Source: Rhodoferax sp. GW822-FHT02A01 (lineage in GTDB: Bacteria > Pseudomonadota > Gammaproteobacteria > Burkholderiales > Burkholderiaceae_C). Taken from it: a stretch of DNA of 64,000 nucleotides. Every line of letters begins with the position of its first letter. The first letter of the stretch is position 1. A model generated the notes under the pieces. It searched no databases and was not told the DNA's origin. It saw only the letters and a program-made list of their open reading frames with translations. Made by a program: the position numbers and the translations under genes. Below are positions 24,676 to 33,045 of this stretch, piece by piece. Where the stretch lies: NCBI RefSeq assembly GCF_038784515.1, contig NZ_CP152376.1, positions 3,410,001 through 3,474,000 on the forward strand, in the 5' to 3' direction.

Positions 24676-25812
24676 GTGTCCATGAGCAACCTTTTCGATC
24701 GACAGGTCAACCAGCTGATTCTGGACATGGAGACGCTTCAGGATTCTGCTGGCAGTAACACTGCGGCCTTGAGCCGGGCGCGCCATGCAGTGGGCCAGGA
24801 GCTACTTCACGGCAAGGGCATGGATATGACCGCCGCAGCCCTTGGCCAAATCGAAGATGAAGCCACCGCGCAACGTCTGCTGGCTATCGTTCGCTATTGC
24901 AGCGAGCACTTTGAAGTGGAAGGGGGCCAAGGCGAAGACGGGCAGGCGGACTCACGGGTGCTGTCGGCCGTCGTGCTGCCGCTGTCCGTTCGCATGCATT
25001 CCAAGTCCAAAAAGCCCTTTGCCTTGGACCGCGCAGACAGCCAAGCACTCAAGGAACTGGCCCAGAACATACAGGACGTCCTGAAAGCTCGCAAGGTGGT
25101 CTTCGATTCCCGCTTCTATGACCACCGATCCCTCTTTGCGCTGCCTCCCAGAGATCTATGTGGACATTTGATCCAATTGGCAGGGTACTCCAAAAGCCAG
25201 GTGGGCGGCCCTAAATTCTGCCAGCTCTATGCCCAAGCCGATGCGCCATGGCGACAGGTGTTTCTTTTGGGAGTCGAGGTCGCTGATCCGATGCGATCTG
25301 GCCGTTTGGACGACCTGAACATTCAGGTTCATGCCGAGGTTTGGAACGACCATACCAGTGCAAGCATTGAGTATGCCGATGCAATCTTTTTGAACCCGGA
25401 TCTGCGGGCCGAGGCCGAAGGGCATGGTGCGCACTACCTGCATCGTGGTTATGCATTTGGTGTGATGGGTCTGCGATCCTTGCGTCTTAAAGACATGCTG
25501 ATCGCCTTGAGGGCCGACGGCGCACACTTGCAGGTGTTTATCAACAGCAATGGCGACACGGTGCGTACCATGATGGTGGCACCAAAGCTTGGCCTGGAGT
25601 TGCGCGCGCCCATCCTGAACAGCGAGACACTCTGGTCATTCCAACAAGAGTTGGAGCGTATAGCCCATAGTGTTTTGGGTGATTTCGATCCACTCTGTGT
25701 GGCGCAAGTCGGAGAGGACGAATACCTGACCCAAGCAAAAAGGCACGGTGTGATCCTGATGCGTTTGTCATCCAAGCCAATTAAGAGAGCAAGGGGTCAA
25801 ACTGGCACCTGA
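24676..25812 (+). CDS. Hypothetical protein, 378 aa
   Basis: Not recognised, but clearly coding: GC-rich third positions, no repeats and a full-length frame. The GTG start follows GCAGGGAG; an ATG two codons later is an alternative. The first 100 residues are helical (SRARHAVGQELLHGKGMDMTAAALGQIEDEATAQRLLAIV). The rest alternates strands and helices, with no catalytic signature I can name. There is no signal peptide or membrane span. It is followed 78 bases later by the CxxC paralogue, which suggests a shared unit. Confidence 0.7.
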   Translation: MSMSNLFDRQVNQLILDMETLQDSAGSNTAALSRARHAVGQELLHGKGMDMTAAALGQIEDEATAQRLLAIVRYCSEHFEVEGGQGEDGQADSRVLSAVVLPLSVRMHSKSKKPFALDRADSQALKELAQNIQDVLKARKVVFDSRFYDHRSLFALPPRDLCGHLIQLAGYSKSQVGGPKFCQLYAQADAPWRQVFLLGVEVADPMRSGRLDDLNIQVHAEVWNDHTSASIEYADAIFLNPDLRAEAEGHGAHYLHRGYAFGVMGLRSLRLKDMLIALRADGAHLQVFINSNGDTVRTMMVAPKLGLELRAPILNSETLWSFQQELERIAHSVLGDFDPLCVAQVGEDEYLTQAKRHGVILMRLSSKPIKRARGQTGT

Positions 25813-25890
25813 TGCGGGCGGTGCCACATTCGCAGCAGCAAGTCTTGCCGAAGGAATGGCCCTTAACATGTCTCGCTTCGAGGAAGCCCC

Positions 25891-26487
25891 ATGAACACGA
25901 ACATCAATTCCTGTGAGCGCTGTGGCAAGTCCGCTCCCAGCCATGTGCTCACCCATTTTGCGGTGGAGTCCGGTACCCTTTTGCTGTGCATACAGTGTTT
26001 CAATGCAAAAATTGCCCGTCGGTCAGGCATCGAGGCTTTTGACAACACGGAGCTCGAACCGATAGCCATTACCGATGCGGATGGCATCAGTCATACCTTC
26101 CATTTTCAGACGCGACTGTTGGGACCCATGGTGACGCTAGATGCCTTTGAACTAAGGGACGGCACACCTGGTGGTTACCAGTTTCGGTTGATTGGTGATC
26201 CCGGCGAAGACAGGTACACGCAACTTGCACACATGGTTCAGAAGATCCGTGACGCCCTGGCCAGCAAATACCTCAAAGACGGAGAGTTTGGCCTACAGAT
26301 CAGAGATATGAACGTTCAAGGGCAGATTGAGGCGGACCTGTCAGAGGAATCAGAGCTGTTTGGCAACCGTGCCCCCATGCTGGTGATCGATGGGCGCGAG
26401 GTGTCCTGGGAGGAGTTTGGCCGCATGCTCATGACATTCGAGGGGTTTGAGTTCAAGCTTCAGATCGTGGACCCTGGCGACGCTTAA
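25891..26487 (+). CDS. Uncharacterised CxxC protein, paralogue of the gene at 8.3 kb, 198 aa
   Basis: This has the same architecture as the 8.3 kb protein: a zinc knuckle CERC (8-11) and CIQC (33-36), the FHFQTRLLGPMVTLDAFEL core, the MVQKIRDALASKYLKDG helix, and VSWEEFGRMLMTFEGFEFKL at the end. The two differ throughout rather than in one block, so the duplication is old, or the copies arrived separately. Its function is unknown. It is the last gene of the plus-strand run and faces the Xre regulator. Confidence 0.85.
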   Translation: MNTNINSCERCGKSAPSHVLTHFAVESGTLLLCIQCFNAKIARRSGIEAFDNTELEPIAITDADGISHTFHFQTRLLGPMVTLDAFELRDGTPGGYQFRLIGDPGEDRYTQLAHMVQKIRDALASKYLKDGEFGLQIRDMNVQGQIEADLSEESELFGNRAPMLVIDGREVSWEEFGRMLMTFEGFEFKLQIVDPGDA

Positions 26488-26523
26488 CGTCAATCAATCT
26501 GCTGCCGGCACGCGGGAGGCCGC

Positions 26524-26790
26524 TTACTTGACCACCCGCCCACGTGACAGTCGGGTTTTCTTCACCGGGAGGTCAGGCATGGGCCCGGTGTCGAACAAAT
26601 CGGTCACATCCACCCGAAGACTTCCAGCCAGCGCGTGGATCATGGTCAGTGTCGGGTTAGCTTCACCCGTCTCGACGCGGCTGATGTAGGTCCGAAAGAA
26701 ACCGCTCTTCTCGGCTAGATCTTCTTGTGTAAAGCCGCGCGCTGTACGCAGTTCACGCACGCGGTTACCGAAAATCTGCTGCAAGGACAT
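26524..26790 (-). CDS. Xre-family HTH transcriptional regulator, 88 aa
   Basis: A compact Cro/C1-type helix-turn-helix (residues ~5-62; NRVRELRTARGFTQEDLAEKSGFFRTYISRVETG, then PTLTMIHALAGSLRVDVTDLF) with a short basic tail. The ATG at 26790 gives the usual start just before helix 1; frame upstream runs into the operator. Tandem TGAATTAGTGT copies upstream (separate entry) suggest it represses its own transcription. No toxin or partner is adjacent. Confidence 0.88.
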   Translation of the reverse strand: MSLQQIFGNRVRELRTARGFTQEDLAEKSGFFRTYISRVETGEANPTLTMIHALAGSLRVDVTDLFDTGPMPDLPVKKTRLSRGRVVK

Positions 26791-26816
26791 GGCCATCTGC
26801 CGATATTGGCTGATGT

Positions 26817-26843
26817 ACACTAATTCATACACACACTAATTCA
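26817..26843 (-). promoter_or_regulatory. Direct-repeat operator of the Xre gene
   Basis: TGAATTAGTGT occurs twice, 16 bases apart start to start (about one and a half helical turns), a short distance upstream of the regulator's ATG. Two same-orientation copies suggest binding sites for the HTH protein itself. Confidence 0.5.
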
Positions 26844-27215
26844 CACATTTAAAAATCAAGAAATGCGACGAATTGAAGGTGTATGGAGGCAACGGACGCG
26901 GCTTGACTCGCATGCATCGCGTCACGCGGTTTCCTTAAAACATGGATATGGGAACTAGGAGGGAGGCCGCACAATGGGGGAGCACGCACGTTTTTGGCGT
27001 ATCGGCACGCAGTTGGGCGTACCCTACTTCGCTCGCTTAATGAAAGCTTTTTGTCCTCTTGACTCGGGCGCGAGTGCCCATAGCGCATCTTCGCTCTCAC
27101 TTTTCCCAACGTTTTGTGCTTACCTGGATAAAACGCGCTTAGGCACCGTGGGTAAAGGTCTACCTTGTGATCCAGCCGTCCGCCCATTTCCAAGGACTGC
27201 CAAGAGCAAAGACCA
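26844..27215. other. Spacer between the Xre gene and the next operon
   Basis: No supported gene. A 140-codon minus-strand frame over this area is rich in Cys, Arg and Ser, lacks a ribosome binding site and overlaps the next gene in antisense. The promoter for the 27.2 kb unit is presumably here, but I see no clear match. Confidence 0.45.
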
Positions 27216-27761
27216 ATGAACCCTACCAAAACAAAGCGACTGCGCCCGCATCCGCAGGGCCGTCCACACAAGGCGTCGCCACAGCGGCAATCGGACTCCC
27301 AGACCGATGGGCACGGTGATGCGGGCTTCTACTTTCAGATCAAGGGCCGGCGCGGTATCACGTCCAGTGAGGCGGATGCATTTGTCCGCAGACTGGAAGA
27401 CTATTTTCTGCAGCACCAACTCCAAATGGAAGGTGGCCCTCTACGTGCCTGGGTGACTGCGCAGGATAAAAGTCTATCGCCCGAGGATTGCATGGACTTT
27501 CTTTGCTGGATTGCGCGGGATGGCGCGGTTGCGCATGTGGCAACAAGCGGCGTATTGAAGGAGCGCCCAGAACTGGCTGCAACTGTCTTGCGAATTTCAG
27601 TCGCAGTCACTGACTCTGCACTGCATGCAGCTATCTCCCTGTACCAGTCCCATCGTCTATCAGGGCGCATGGCTTTGGCGGTGCTGGACAGCCAAGCGCC
27701 TTTGCAAGGGTCTTCTGAACCTTCAGACGCGATGTGCCCCTCCATTGCCCCTGCCCAGTAA
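27216..27761 (+). CDS. Hypothetical protein, 181 aa
   Basis: A basic, disordered-looking N-terminus (PTKTKRLRPHPQGRPHKASPQRQ) precedes a small alpha/beta domain (ADAFVRRLEDYFLQHQLQMEGGPLRAWV, then EDCMDFLCWIARDGAVAHVATS). The second part slightly recalls the ribosome-associated YggL/DUF469 fold in size and order, but I would not assign it. The start is an ATG after CAAAGACCA, without a strong site. It is 40 bases ahead of the NERD gene on the same strand. Confidence 0.55.
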   Translation: MNPTKTKRLRPHPQGRPHKASPQRQSDSQTDGHGDAGFYFQIKGRRGITSSEADAFVRRLEDYFLQHQLQMEGGPLRAWVTAQDKSLSPEDCMDFLCWIARDGAVAHVATSGVLKERPELAATVLRISVAVTDSALHAAISLYQSHRLSGRMALAVLDSQAPLQGSSEPSDAMCPSIAPAQ

Positions 27762-27801
27762 ATCCTGTTTACCACCTTATTCACTCACCGCCACATTTTT
27801 C

Positions 27802-28641
27802 ATGAGAACACTCGTTTTATCGGACCACACCCACGACCAGGCCACCGCTGCGGCCAGCAAACGCCAGGCAGACTATGCGCGCGCCCTTGGGACCTATGAG
27901 TCAGCACTGGCACACAGGGCAGGGCGCAGTCAGGCCCTGATCGCGACATCACGGCAGTACTTCAAGGAAGGACGCTACTTCGCCTGGCTGGCAAGCATCG
28001 TTGCGCGCATGGTGATGCGCTTCTCTGCGCCCCTTAAGGCTCCGGTCATAGCGGCTGCGGGCCGCGACGAAGTCGTCTGGAACGCGGGTGGTGATGGCGA
28101 GCAGCGCGCGCTGGATGCACTTGCTCGGCAACTTGGTGATGAATGGGTGGCTATCTCGGGTTACAGGAATCCTGCCGGTGAAATTGACCTGCTGCTCGTT
28201 GGCCCGGACGGGGTGGTTGCCATCGAGGTCAAGTATGTCAATGGCAAGGTGCATTGCGAGGGGGATCGTTGGTGGAGAGACAAGAGTGACAAATACGGCA
28301 ATGTCGTTGAGCGCAATCTCCCCATAACGGACAAGAAGGGCAGGGGACCCAGTGCCCAGGTCAATGCAGCGGCAAGTCGCTTGCAAGGCTTCCTGGCCGA
28401 AAGAACCCCGGTTCGCTCCGTGCTGCGGGCCGTGGTGCTCTCGCACGACCAATCCGAGTTGGGAGTACTCCAGAGCCCCACGGTGCATGCCATTGCAAGG
28501 CTGAGGGATTTCGATCCCGGCAGTCTCGTTCACCGCATCTTGGGCGCGGGACACCAGTTGCTTGTCGATGACCTGGTGCGCATCATCACCCAAGACCACC
28601 GCTACCACGAGCGGCGCACGAAACCCAAAGAGCCTCGGTGA
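27802..28641 (+). CDS. NERD-domain (nuclease-related) protein, 279 aa
   Basis: A coiled-coil-prone N-terminal part (1-85) includes a short hydrophobic helix (YFAWLASIVARMVMRF). It is followed by a NERD domain: GGDGEQRALDALARQL, YRNPAGEIDLLL (Asp129) and VVAIEVKYVNG (Glu142, Lys144). These give the D...ExK core of the PD-(D/E)xK-like nucleases. The C-terminal part predicts substrate contacts (RAVVLSHDQ). NERD proteins are thought to process DNA or RNA; the specific target is unknown. The ATG at 27802 starts just before the family-like region; frame upstream overlaps the previous gene. Confidence 0.82.
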   Translation: MRTLVLSDHTHDQATAAASKRQADYARALGTYESALAHRAGRSQALIATSRQYFKEGRYFAWLASIVARMVMRFSAPLKAPVIAAAGRDEVVWNAGGDGEQRALDALARQLGDEWVAISGYRNPAGEIDLLLVGPDGVVAIEVKYVNGKVHCEGDRWWRDKSDKYGNVVERNLPITDKKGRGPSAQVNAAASRLQGFLAERTPVRSVLRAVVLSHDQSELGVLQSPTVHAIARLRDFDPGSLVHRILGAGHQLLVDDLVRIITQDHRYHERRTKPKEPR

Positions 28642-28706
28642 CGCGCGCGAGCTTCATGTGCTGTGCTTTCAATTCAAACCAAGCGATCAATTCAAAGGAG
28701 CCCTTT

Positions 28707-29528
28707 ATGAAAACGAAACATCTTGCCCTGTCAGCGCTCAGCGCAGCCATGCTGATGGGCTGCGCGTCCAAGCCCACTGCAGAAAGCCTTCAACGCGACC
28801 AGCTAAAGGCTGAGGAATTGCGGGCCAAGGCTGATGCCGCCAAGGCTGAGAAGCGCCAAGTCCAAAACGAAGCGTTCATTGAAGGAATTCCGTCTTGGGC
28901 ACTGCAGCCACCCAAGCCGGATTCGGGGGGCTTCTATGCCGTGGGTGCTGCCGAGTCCCAGTCCCTGAGCGTTGCCCAAAAGAAGGCGATGCTGGATGCG
29001 GAGTTTGGCTTGGCCAAGCAGTACCGCCAGGAGCTCTCTGGCAGTGAGCGCAGCTTCACCCAGGAGCGAAATGACCAGAGCCTCTCCAATCAATACACCC
29101 AATTAATCGACAAGTTGGTTTCGCGCGTGCCGGTAGTGGGCTTTGAAGTCGTCAAGCAAGAAGCCAAATCCATTCAAGGCACGTTCCATTCCTGGGTGCT
29201 GCTAAAGCTCCCGTTTGCACAGTTCAACCGGGTTCTGCAGGAGCAGCGGGCAGAGGCGGTAGATGTGACAGTGCAAAAGGCCTTTGACGATTTGGAGCGT
29301 CGGCTCAAGGAGCGCGCAGCCGAGCGTGCACAGGAGCAGCGCGATCAGCAGGCTTTGCGGCAATCGGAAGTGGCATCACACGCGGACATGACGGCGCAAG
29401 TGGGTGGGAAGCTAGAAGGAAAAACCGTCGCTAATGATGCAGCCGTCAGCCTGAAAGGGGCACCTGTGGCGCGCAGCCAGGTTGCGCCAGTGGAAGTGGA
29501 GCCTGCCGGTGGCCAGGCGCAGCCCTGA
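28707..29528 (+). CDS. LPP20-like outer-membrane lipoprotein, 273 aa
   Basis: A lipoprotein signal peptide ends in the lipobox LMGC (Cys19). A charged helix (QRDQLKAEELRAKADAAKAE) is followed by an LPP20-type domain starting IPSWALQPP and GFYAVGAAESQSLSVAQKKAMLDAEFGLA. The C-terminal third is a highly charged coiled coil (LERRLKERAAERAQEQRDQQ) plus a Pro/Val tail. AAAGGAG lies eight bases before the ATG. In other bacteria LPP20/FlgP-like lipoproteins work in the outer membrane with partner proteins. Here the next two genes encode exported proteins with a similar repeated-domain look. Confidence 0.8.
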   Translation: MKTKHLALSALSAAMLMGCASKPTAESLQRDQLKAEELRAKADAAKAEKRQVQNEAFIEGIPSWALQPPKPDSGGFYAVGAAESQSLSVAQKKAMLDAEFGLAKQYRQELSGSERSFTQERNDQSLSNQYTQLIDKLVSRVPVVGFEVVKQEAKSIQGTFHSWVLLKLPFAQFNRVLQEQRAEAVDVTVQKAFDDLERRLKERAAERAQEQRDQQALRQSEVASHADMTAQVGGKLEGKTVANDAAVSLKGAPVARSQVAPVEVEPAGGQAQP

Positions 29529-29543
29529 CGTGGGTTGCTACCT

Positions 29544-29945
29544 ATGCCCATGAAACTGACGGGCAGGGCGCGTGTGGCCGCCATCGCACTCTGCGCCAGT
29601 GGGCTCGCTGCGAACGGTGCGGAAGTTTCCGCTCATCTGACCGAGTCGGATGTACGTGTCTCCCGTGAAGGTGGCCTTCTTTACAGCACCTACTGTGGAC
29701 CAAAAACCTCCAATGCCCACACCAGTAGGCGCTTGGCCATGGCCGGCGCGGCGCGCTTACTGGTGCAGTGGCGTGAAGGAGTGGAGATTTCTGGGACGCA
29801 GTCGTTGCAAAACGGTCGGTTTGAAGAGCAAATTCGGGAAATTAGCCTGGGTGTAGTAAGCGCCATGGAAGTAGTTCTTGAGGACTCAGCCGGCGGCATC
29901 GCGCGGGACCTTTGGTGTGTCAAAGTAGTGGAGAGACCCAGATGA
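29544..29945 (+). CDS. Exported small protein of the LPP20 gene cluster, 133 aa
   Basis: A signal peptide (ARVAAIALCASGLAANGA) is followed by a ~100-residue domain with the pattern seen in LPP20/FlgT-N modules: a helix with conserved Arg/Ala (SRRLAMAGAARLLVQWREGVEI), a middle strand and a helix, and a closing CVKVVE. Two cysteines (YCGP and LWCV) may form a disulfide. The stop overlaps the next ATG (ATGA). ATGs at 29544 and 29550 are both possible starts. Function unknown. Confidence 0.65.
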   Translation: MPMKLTGRARVAAIALCASGLAANGAEVSAHLTESDVRVSREGGLLYSTYCGPKTSNAHTSRRLAMAGAARLLVQWREGVEISGTQSLQNGRFEEQIREISLGVVSAMEVVLEDSAGGIARDLWCVKVVERPR

Positions 29946-31174
29946 TGATGATTCGACTGTGGATTGCAGCGTGCCTGAGTGGGATGGTGTTGGTGACATC
30001 GGCAGCCACTTGGCAAGAACCCATGTCAGTGGAGCTGATCCTAGGTGAGCGCGACACACGCATGACTGTGCGTGCGGCCGCCCTGGATGAGATGCGTGCC
30101 CGTGCGTCTCAAAAAGTGGGCCAGATCGTGGAGTCCACCATGATTTCCGACGGTCAAAAGCTCACAGAAGAGATTCGCACCGTGGGGGTTTCGCTGGTCC
30201 AGATAGATAGTGTCAAGGACGAGGTGCGGCTGCAGCAGGACGGAAGCATGCGTCTGGTGGTCACCGGGATGGTGACGGTAGATACCTCTGAATTGGACCG
30301 TCGGGCTGCCGCTATGCGCGAAGATGGGAATAAGGTTGAGAAAATCCGCCAGTTGGCGGCCGACAACCAGACGCTACGGCGCTCCCTTGCTGACGTCACA
30401 AAGCTGTTGGGGCAGCAAGCTTCACCTACAACAACGGCAGACCTGCTCAAGCGCCAAGCGGTGATCCTGGAAAGCCTTGCCTCGAACGTGGAGCGGGTGG
30501 GGCAAACTTTTCGTGCCGGGGCACTGCTGGAACTGGCAGAGAAAGAGGACACAGCATGGGCCGCTGTTAAAGAGGAAATCGACACCGGTGTTCTGGAGCG
30601 CATTTTGATGGCTCCCGTGAACGCCAAAATCATGTGGGTGGAGAGCACGTCGAATGGCGTCACTGCCGTTGTGCAGGTGGGTTGGGACGCAGATACCAAA
30701 TCGATTTACGAGGTGCTCAGGCGCTATGAATATCTGTGGCCTATTCAGTCAGAAGAGGCTTCGAGAAAAGGTCTCATCTACATGTCGCCGCGCGAAAACG
30801 GAACGAGCGCAAGTCGCCCTTTTGCCGCGCGTGTACATAAGTATCTAGAAGGAAATCGCATCGCACTAGAGATAAGTCTGGGAGGAGTAAGTAGAACTTT
30901 TCCAATGCTCTTTGTGGGGAACAGTTTTGATCTCAATACGTGCAGCTATGAAATGACGATAAGCAAATACAACGCAGATCAAGCCACAGTTTGTATGAGC
31001 TTTCAGAAAAAGACAGTAACCTCCATGCTTGGTTTGAACCCTGCTGAACGGGACAATCCGGCAAAGTTCAATTTGACGATGAAGCAGGCAAATGACGCCA
31101 CGGCGCTAACGGCCACCTGGATATTGAGAAAGCAAGATGGAACGCTGATCCGTCGGCCTGCTCAGGTACTTTAG
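29942..31174 (+). CDS. Exported protein with FlgT-N-like domain and coiled coil, 410 aa
   Basis: The ATG overlaps the upstream stop. A signal peptide (residues 1-22, ending TSAAT) precedes a module with VRAAALDEMRARASQKVGQIVEST and SMRLVVTGMVTVDTSELD, resembling FlgT-N/LPP20-type oligomerising domains. A coiled coil follows (~115-165; KVEKIRQLAADNQTLRRSLADV), then a helical part and a beta-rich C-terminal domain with two cysteines. Base composition drops after ~30.8 kb, so the C-terminal part has a different history. The trio probably forms an envelope assembly, but no flagellar or secretion genes are near. Confidence 0.7.
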   Translation: MMMIRLWIAACLSGMVLVTSAATWQEPMSVELILGERDTRMTVRAAALDEMRARASQKVGQIVESTMISDGQKLTEEIRTVGVSLVQIDSVKDEVRLQQDGSMRLVVTGMVTVDTSELDRRAAAMREDGNKVEKIRQLAADNQTLRRSLADVTKLLGQQASPTTTADLLKRQAVILESLASNVERVGQTFRAGALLELAEKEDTAWAAVKEEIDTGVLERILMAPVNAKIMWVESTSNGVTAVVQVGWDADTKSIYEVLRRYEYLWPIQSEEASRKGLIYMSPRENGTSASRPFAARVHKYLEGNRIALEISLGGVSRTFPMLFVGNSFDLNTCSYEMTISKYNADQATVCMSFQKKTVTSMLGLNPAERDNPAKFNLTMKQANDATALTATWILRKQDGTLIRRPAQVL

Positions 31175-32381
31175 TCAACCCCGCAAAAGTCAAATTCACG
31201 TCAATTTCGTCCGATCAGCTCTCAGATAGTTGCTGGTTGAGTCCGTGGCGGAGGCAAACATGTCAAGAAGCCGCCTGCTTAGTTGTTCAAAACCAGCAAA
31301 CAGAAATAACAGGCGAACCATGGCCCTAATCTACCAACTGAATCAAAAGTTACCATTACAAAGACTCCTAAATCAAGACCCATTTTTCAATGCATCAGGG
31401 AAAGCGTGTTTCTTAAGTTGTAAAAGAGAAATTGGAGTGAACATTTCTGCCCATATCCCATTGGCGGCCTTTCGGCTAACCCAAGTCTCAAATAGTTTCC
31501 ATATGCCCTGAACGATTCCCTGCTACCAGGAATCCAATGGACTTTGCCCCATCCAAACACCACCCACCTCGGGATGAACGGCTCGTTTAGGCGCTTTGTG
31601 CTTTTCGTCGGGTAGTCCTAAGCGTTCAAGCTGGGCGACACAAAGGCCGCACAGACGTACTAACAGAGGTGCCACGAAAAAGAAAAGCTGGGCGTGCGCA
31701 ACCCGTGCGCAGAACTGGGAAGACTGACCAGAGGCACAAAGGCATAGCTAGAGCGCCAATTCGCAACTGTGCGCGTGACGGGTTAGGGTGTGCATTTTTC
31801 ACCCTAGGCAAGTCATAACCACCAAAGCGACTTTGGCGGAACGATGACTGGTGTAAGCAAGCTGCTCGTTCAAAACGACCGCAGACCTGCTGATGGTATG
31901 GCACGGATCCCGGTGCCTTTCGCCAAGGCTGCCCATGAAGGGCCTATGGCAAACGGTCCCCTGAGGGGAATAGTCCACAGCGTGGAAATGAAGCCTTACT
32001 CTATCAAAGTAATTTGCTAGCGTCAATGATTTTCAAGAGTTCTGCTAATCTTTCACAATCTTGAAAATCAGCCGGAAACCCGCATGGTTGCTTGCAGAAA
32101 AGTCGCCTCTCTATTGAATTCACATTTTTGAGAACAGTAGATTTTGCCAATTGCGTATCATTTCCGTGGTCAAACCCGGAGGTCCAAAAGTGAGAAAAAA
32201 GTTTCCCTGGAGAACGGTTCTATACTTAACTTATCGTCGATTCAGCCAGGTCTGGCACGCTTCACCAGTCCATTTTTGGCAACCATTCAAAACAGAACAC
32301 GTGGTTTGAAGCCAAAGTGGTGATTTGTCATCACATTGCCAATGCATTTTTATTGGCCTCAGAGATTAATATTTACCCAGA
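31175..32381. other. Gene-poor region
   Basis: Over a kilobase without a convincing gene, AT-richer than its surroundings in parts. Frames here lack ribosome binding sites, apart from one 58-codon frame listed separately. Minus-strand frames at 31626-32026 read as Cys/Arg/Ser-rich antisense. This may be old mobile DNA between the envelope cluster and the palindromic repeat array. Confidence 0.5.
31844..32020 (+). CDS. Possible small protein, 58 aa
   Basis: The ATG follows GGCGGA. The peptide has protein-like composition (LLVQNDRRPADGMARIPVPFAKAAHEG) but no family resemblance, and it lies in a gene-poor stretch. It may be a fragment of a lost gene. Confidence 0.3.
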   Translation: MTGVSKLLVQNDRRPADGMARIPVPFAKAAHEGPMANGPLRGIVHSVEMKPYSIKVIC

Positions 32382-32611
32382 ACGTGTACAGACGCTGTGT
32401 ACAAGTTGTGTACGACTGCTGTAGCAGTCGTACACACGTTGTGGTGAGTTGAGAATTGCCACGACGTGTACAGACGTTGTGTACGACGTCTACACAACTT
32501 CTACATCAGTCGTGCACGTGTTGTGGGAGATTTTCGACGCTACGACTTGTACAGACCTTCTGTACGACTGCTACAGCAGTCGTGCACGACTGGTGTACAC
32601 GTTGTGGGGGA
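32382..32611. repeat. Three tandem ~82-bp palindromic repeats
   Basis: GTACAGAC recurs at 32386, 32468 and 32549, and GTTGTGG at 32438, 32520 and 32601. This gives a period of 82 and then 81 bases. Each unit starts with (G/T)TGTACAGAC, carries an internal palindrome and ends with GTTGTGG. In unit 1 the palindrome is perfect: GTGTACGACTGCT-GT-AGCAGTCGTACAC (32408-32435). In unit 3 TGTACGACTGCT-AC-AGCAGTCGTGCA has one mismatch. Unit 2 is degenerate. The frame running through it encodes Cys/Thr/Tyr/Val-rich nonsense, and the 82-base step breaks frame periodicity, so it is probably non-coding. Confidence 0.75.
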
Positions 32612-32655
32612 CGAAGTGTTCAATAGGCTTCCTGCCGACTTCAAAACAAACAGGG

Positions 32656-32892
32656 ATGACAACAATGAGCTACCGGATTAAAAGCACCCACCCTATAGTT
32701 GGGCCTCAGGTGACCGGCATCAACAACATTGCCATGTACATTGCTGACCGATCGATGGCGGTGGTAATGGTTGCAAAGAGCTACACATTGCCTTTCGGTA
32801 AAGAAATTCGAGTAGTGCACGTGCCCACCGGAGAAGTGGTCTTTCGCAAGACTGCCGCGACAATTGCCCCCATTCTTGATAGCAAGTACTGA
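32656..32892 (+). CDS. Small protein downstream of the palindromic array, 78 aa
   Basis: Not recognised. The peptide looks like a beta-rich globular domain: YRIKSTHPIVGPQVTGINN, SMAVVMVAKSYTLPF, KEIRVVHVPTGEVVFRK. The start is an ATG just after the array; a second ATG three codons on (after AGGGATGAC) is equally good. The frame is open back through the repeats, but that part is not protein-like. The last strand pair (VVHVPTGEVVFRK) recalls regulators with a beta-barrel fold, without a firm match. Confidence 0.55.
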   Translation: MTTMSYRIKSTHPIVGPQVTGINNIAMYIADRSMAVVMVAKSYTLPFGKEIRVVHVPTGEVVFRKTAATIAPILDSKY

Positions 32893-33045
32893 TCGCTTTT
32901 CATGTCACTCTTGGTGGTCACGGATTCTGTTTCCCGTGAACTCGTAGGGCGGTGCTCTCGCACGTAGTGGGTCTTGTTACTGCCTAGCGCCTGAAGATGA
33001 CCGCAGCGCGACTCTCGTATTTGTACTGCAGTTGATGCATGGGAG

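Noticed and set aside
26849..27271. 140-codon minus-strand frame
   Set aside because: No ribosome binding site, Cys/Arg/Ser-rich composition, overlaps the start of the next plus-strand gene.
31626..32026. Minus-strand frames resembling mis-annotated rRNA-derived proteins
   Set aside because: No rRNA helices or conserved rRNA segments are recognisable on either strand.
32382..32611. CRISPR array or integron attC sites
   Set aside because: The units are contiguous, with no spacers of constant length, and the palindromes are inside the unit. The RYYYAAC/GTTRRRY ends of attC sites are not present.
32449..32655. N-terminal extension of the small gene through the repeats
   Set aside because: The 82-base step breaks codon periodicity, and the peptide is Cys/Thr/Tyr/Val-rich nonsense.
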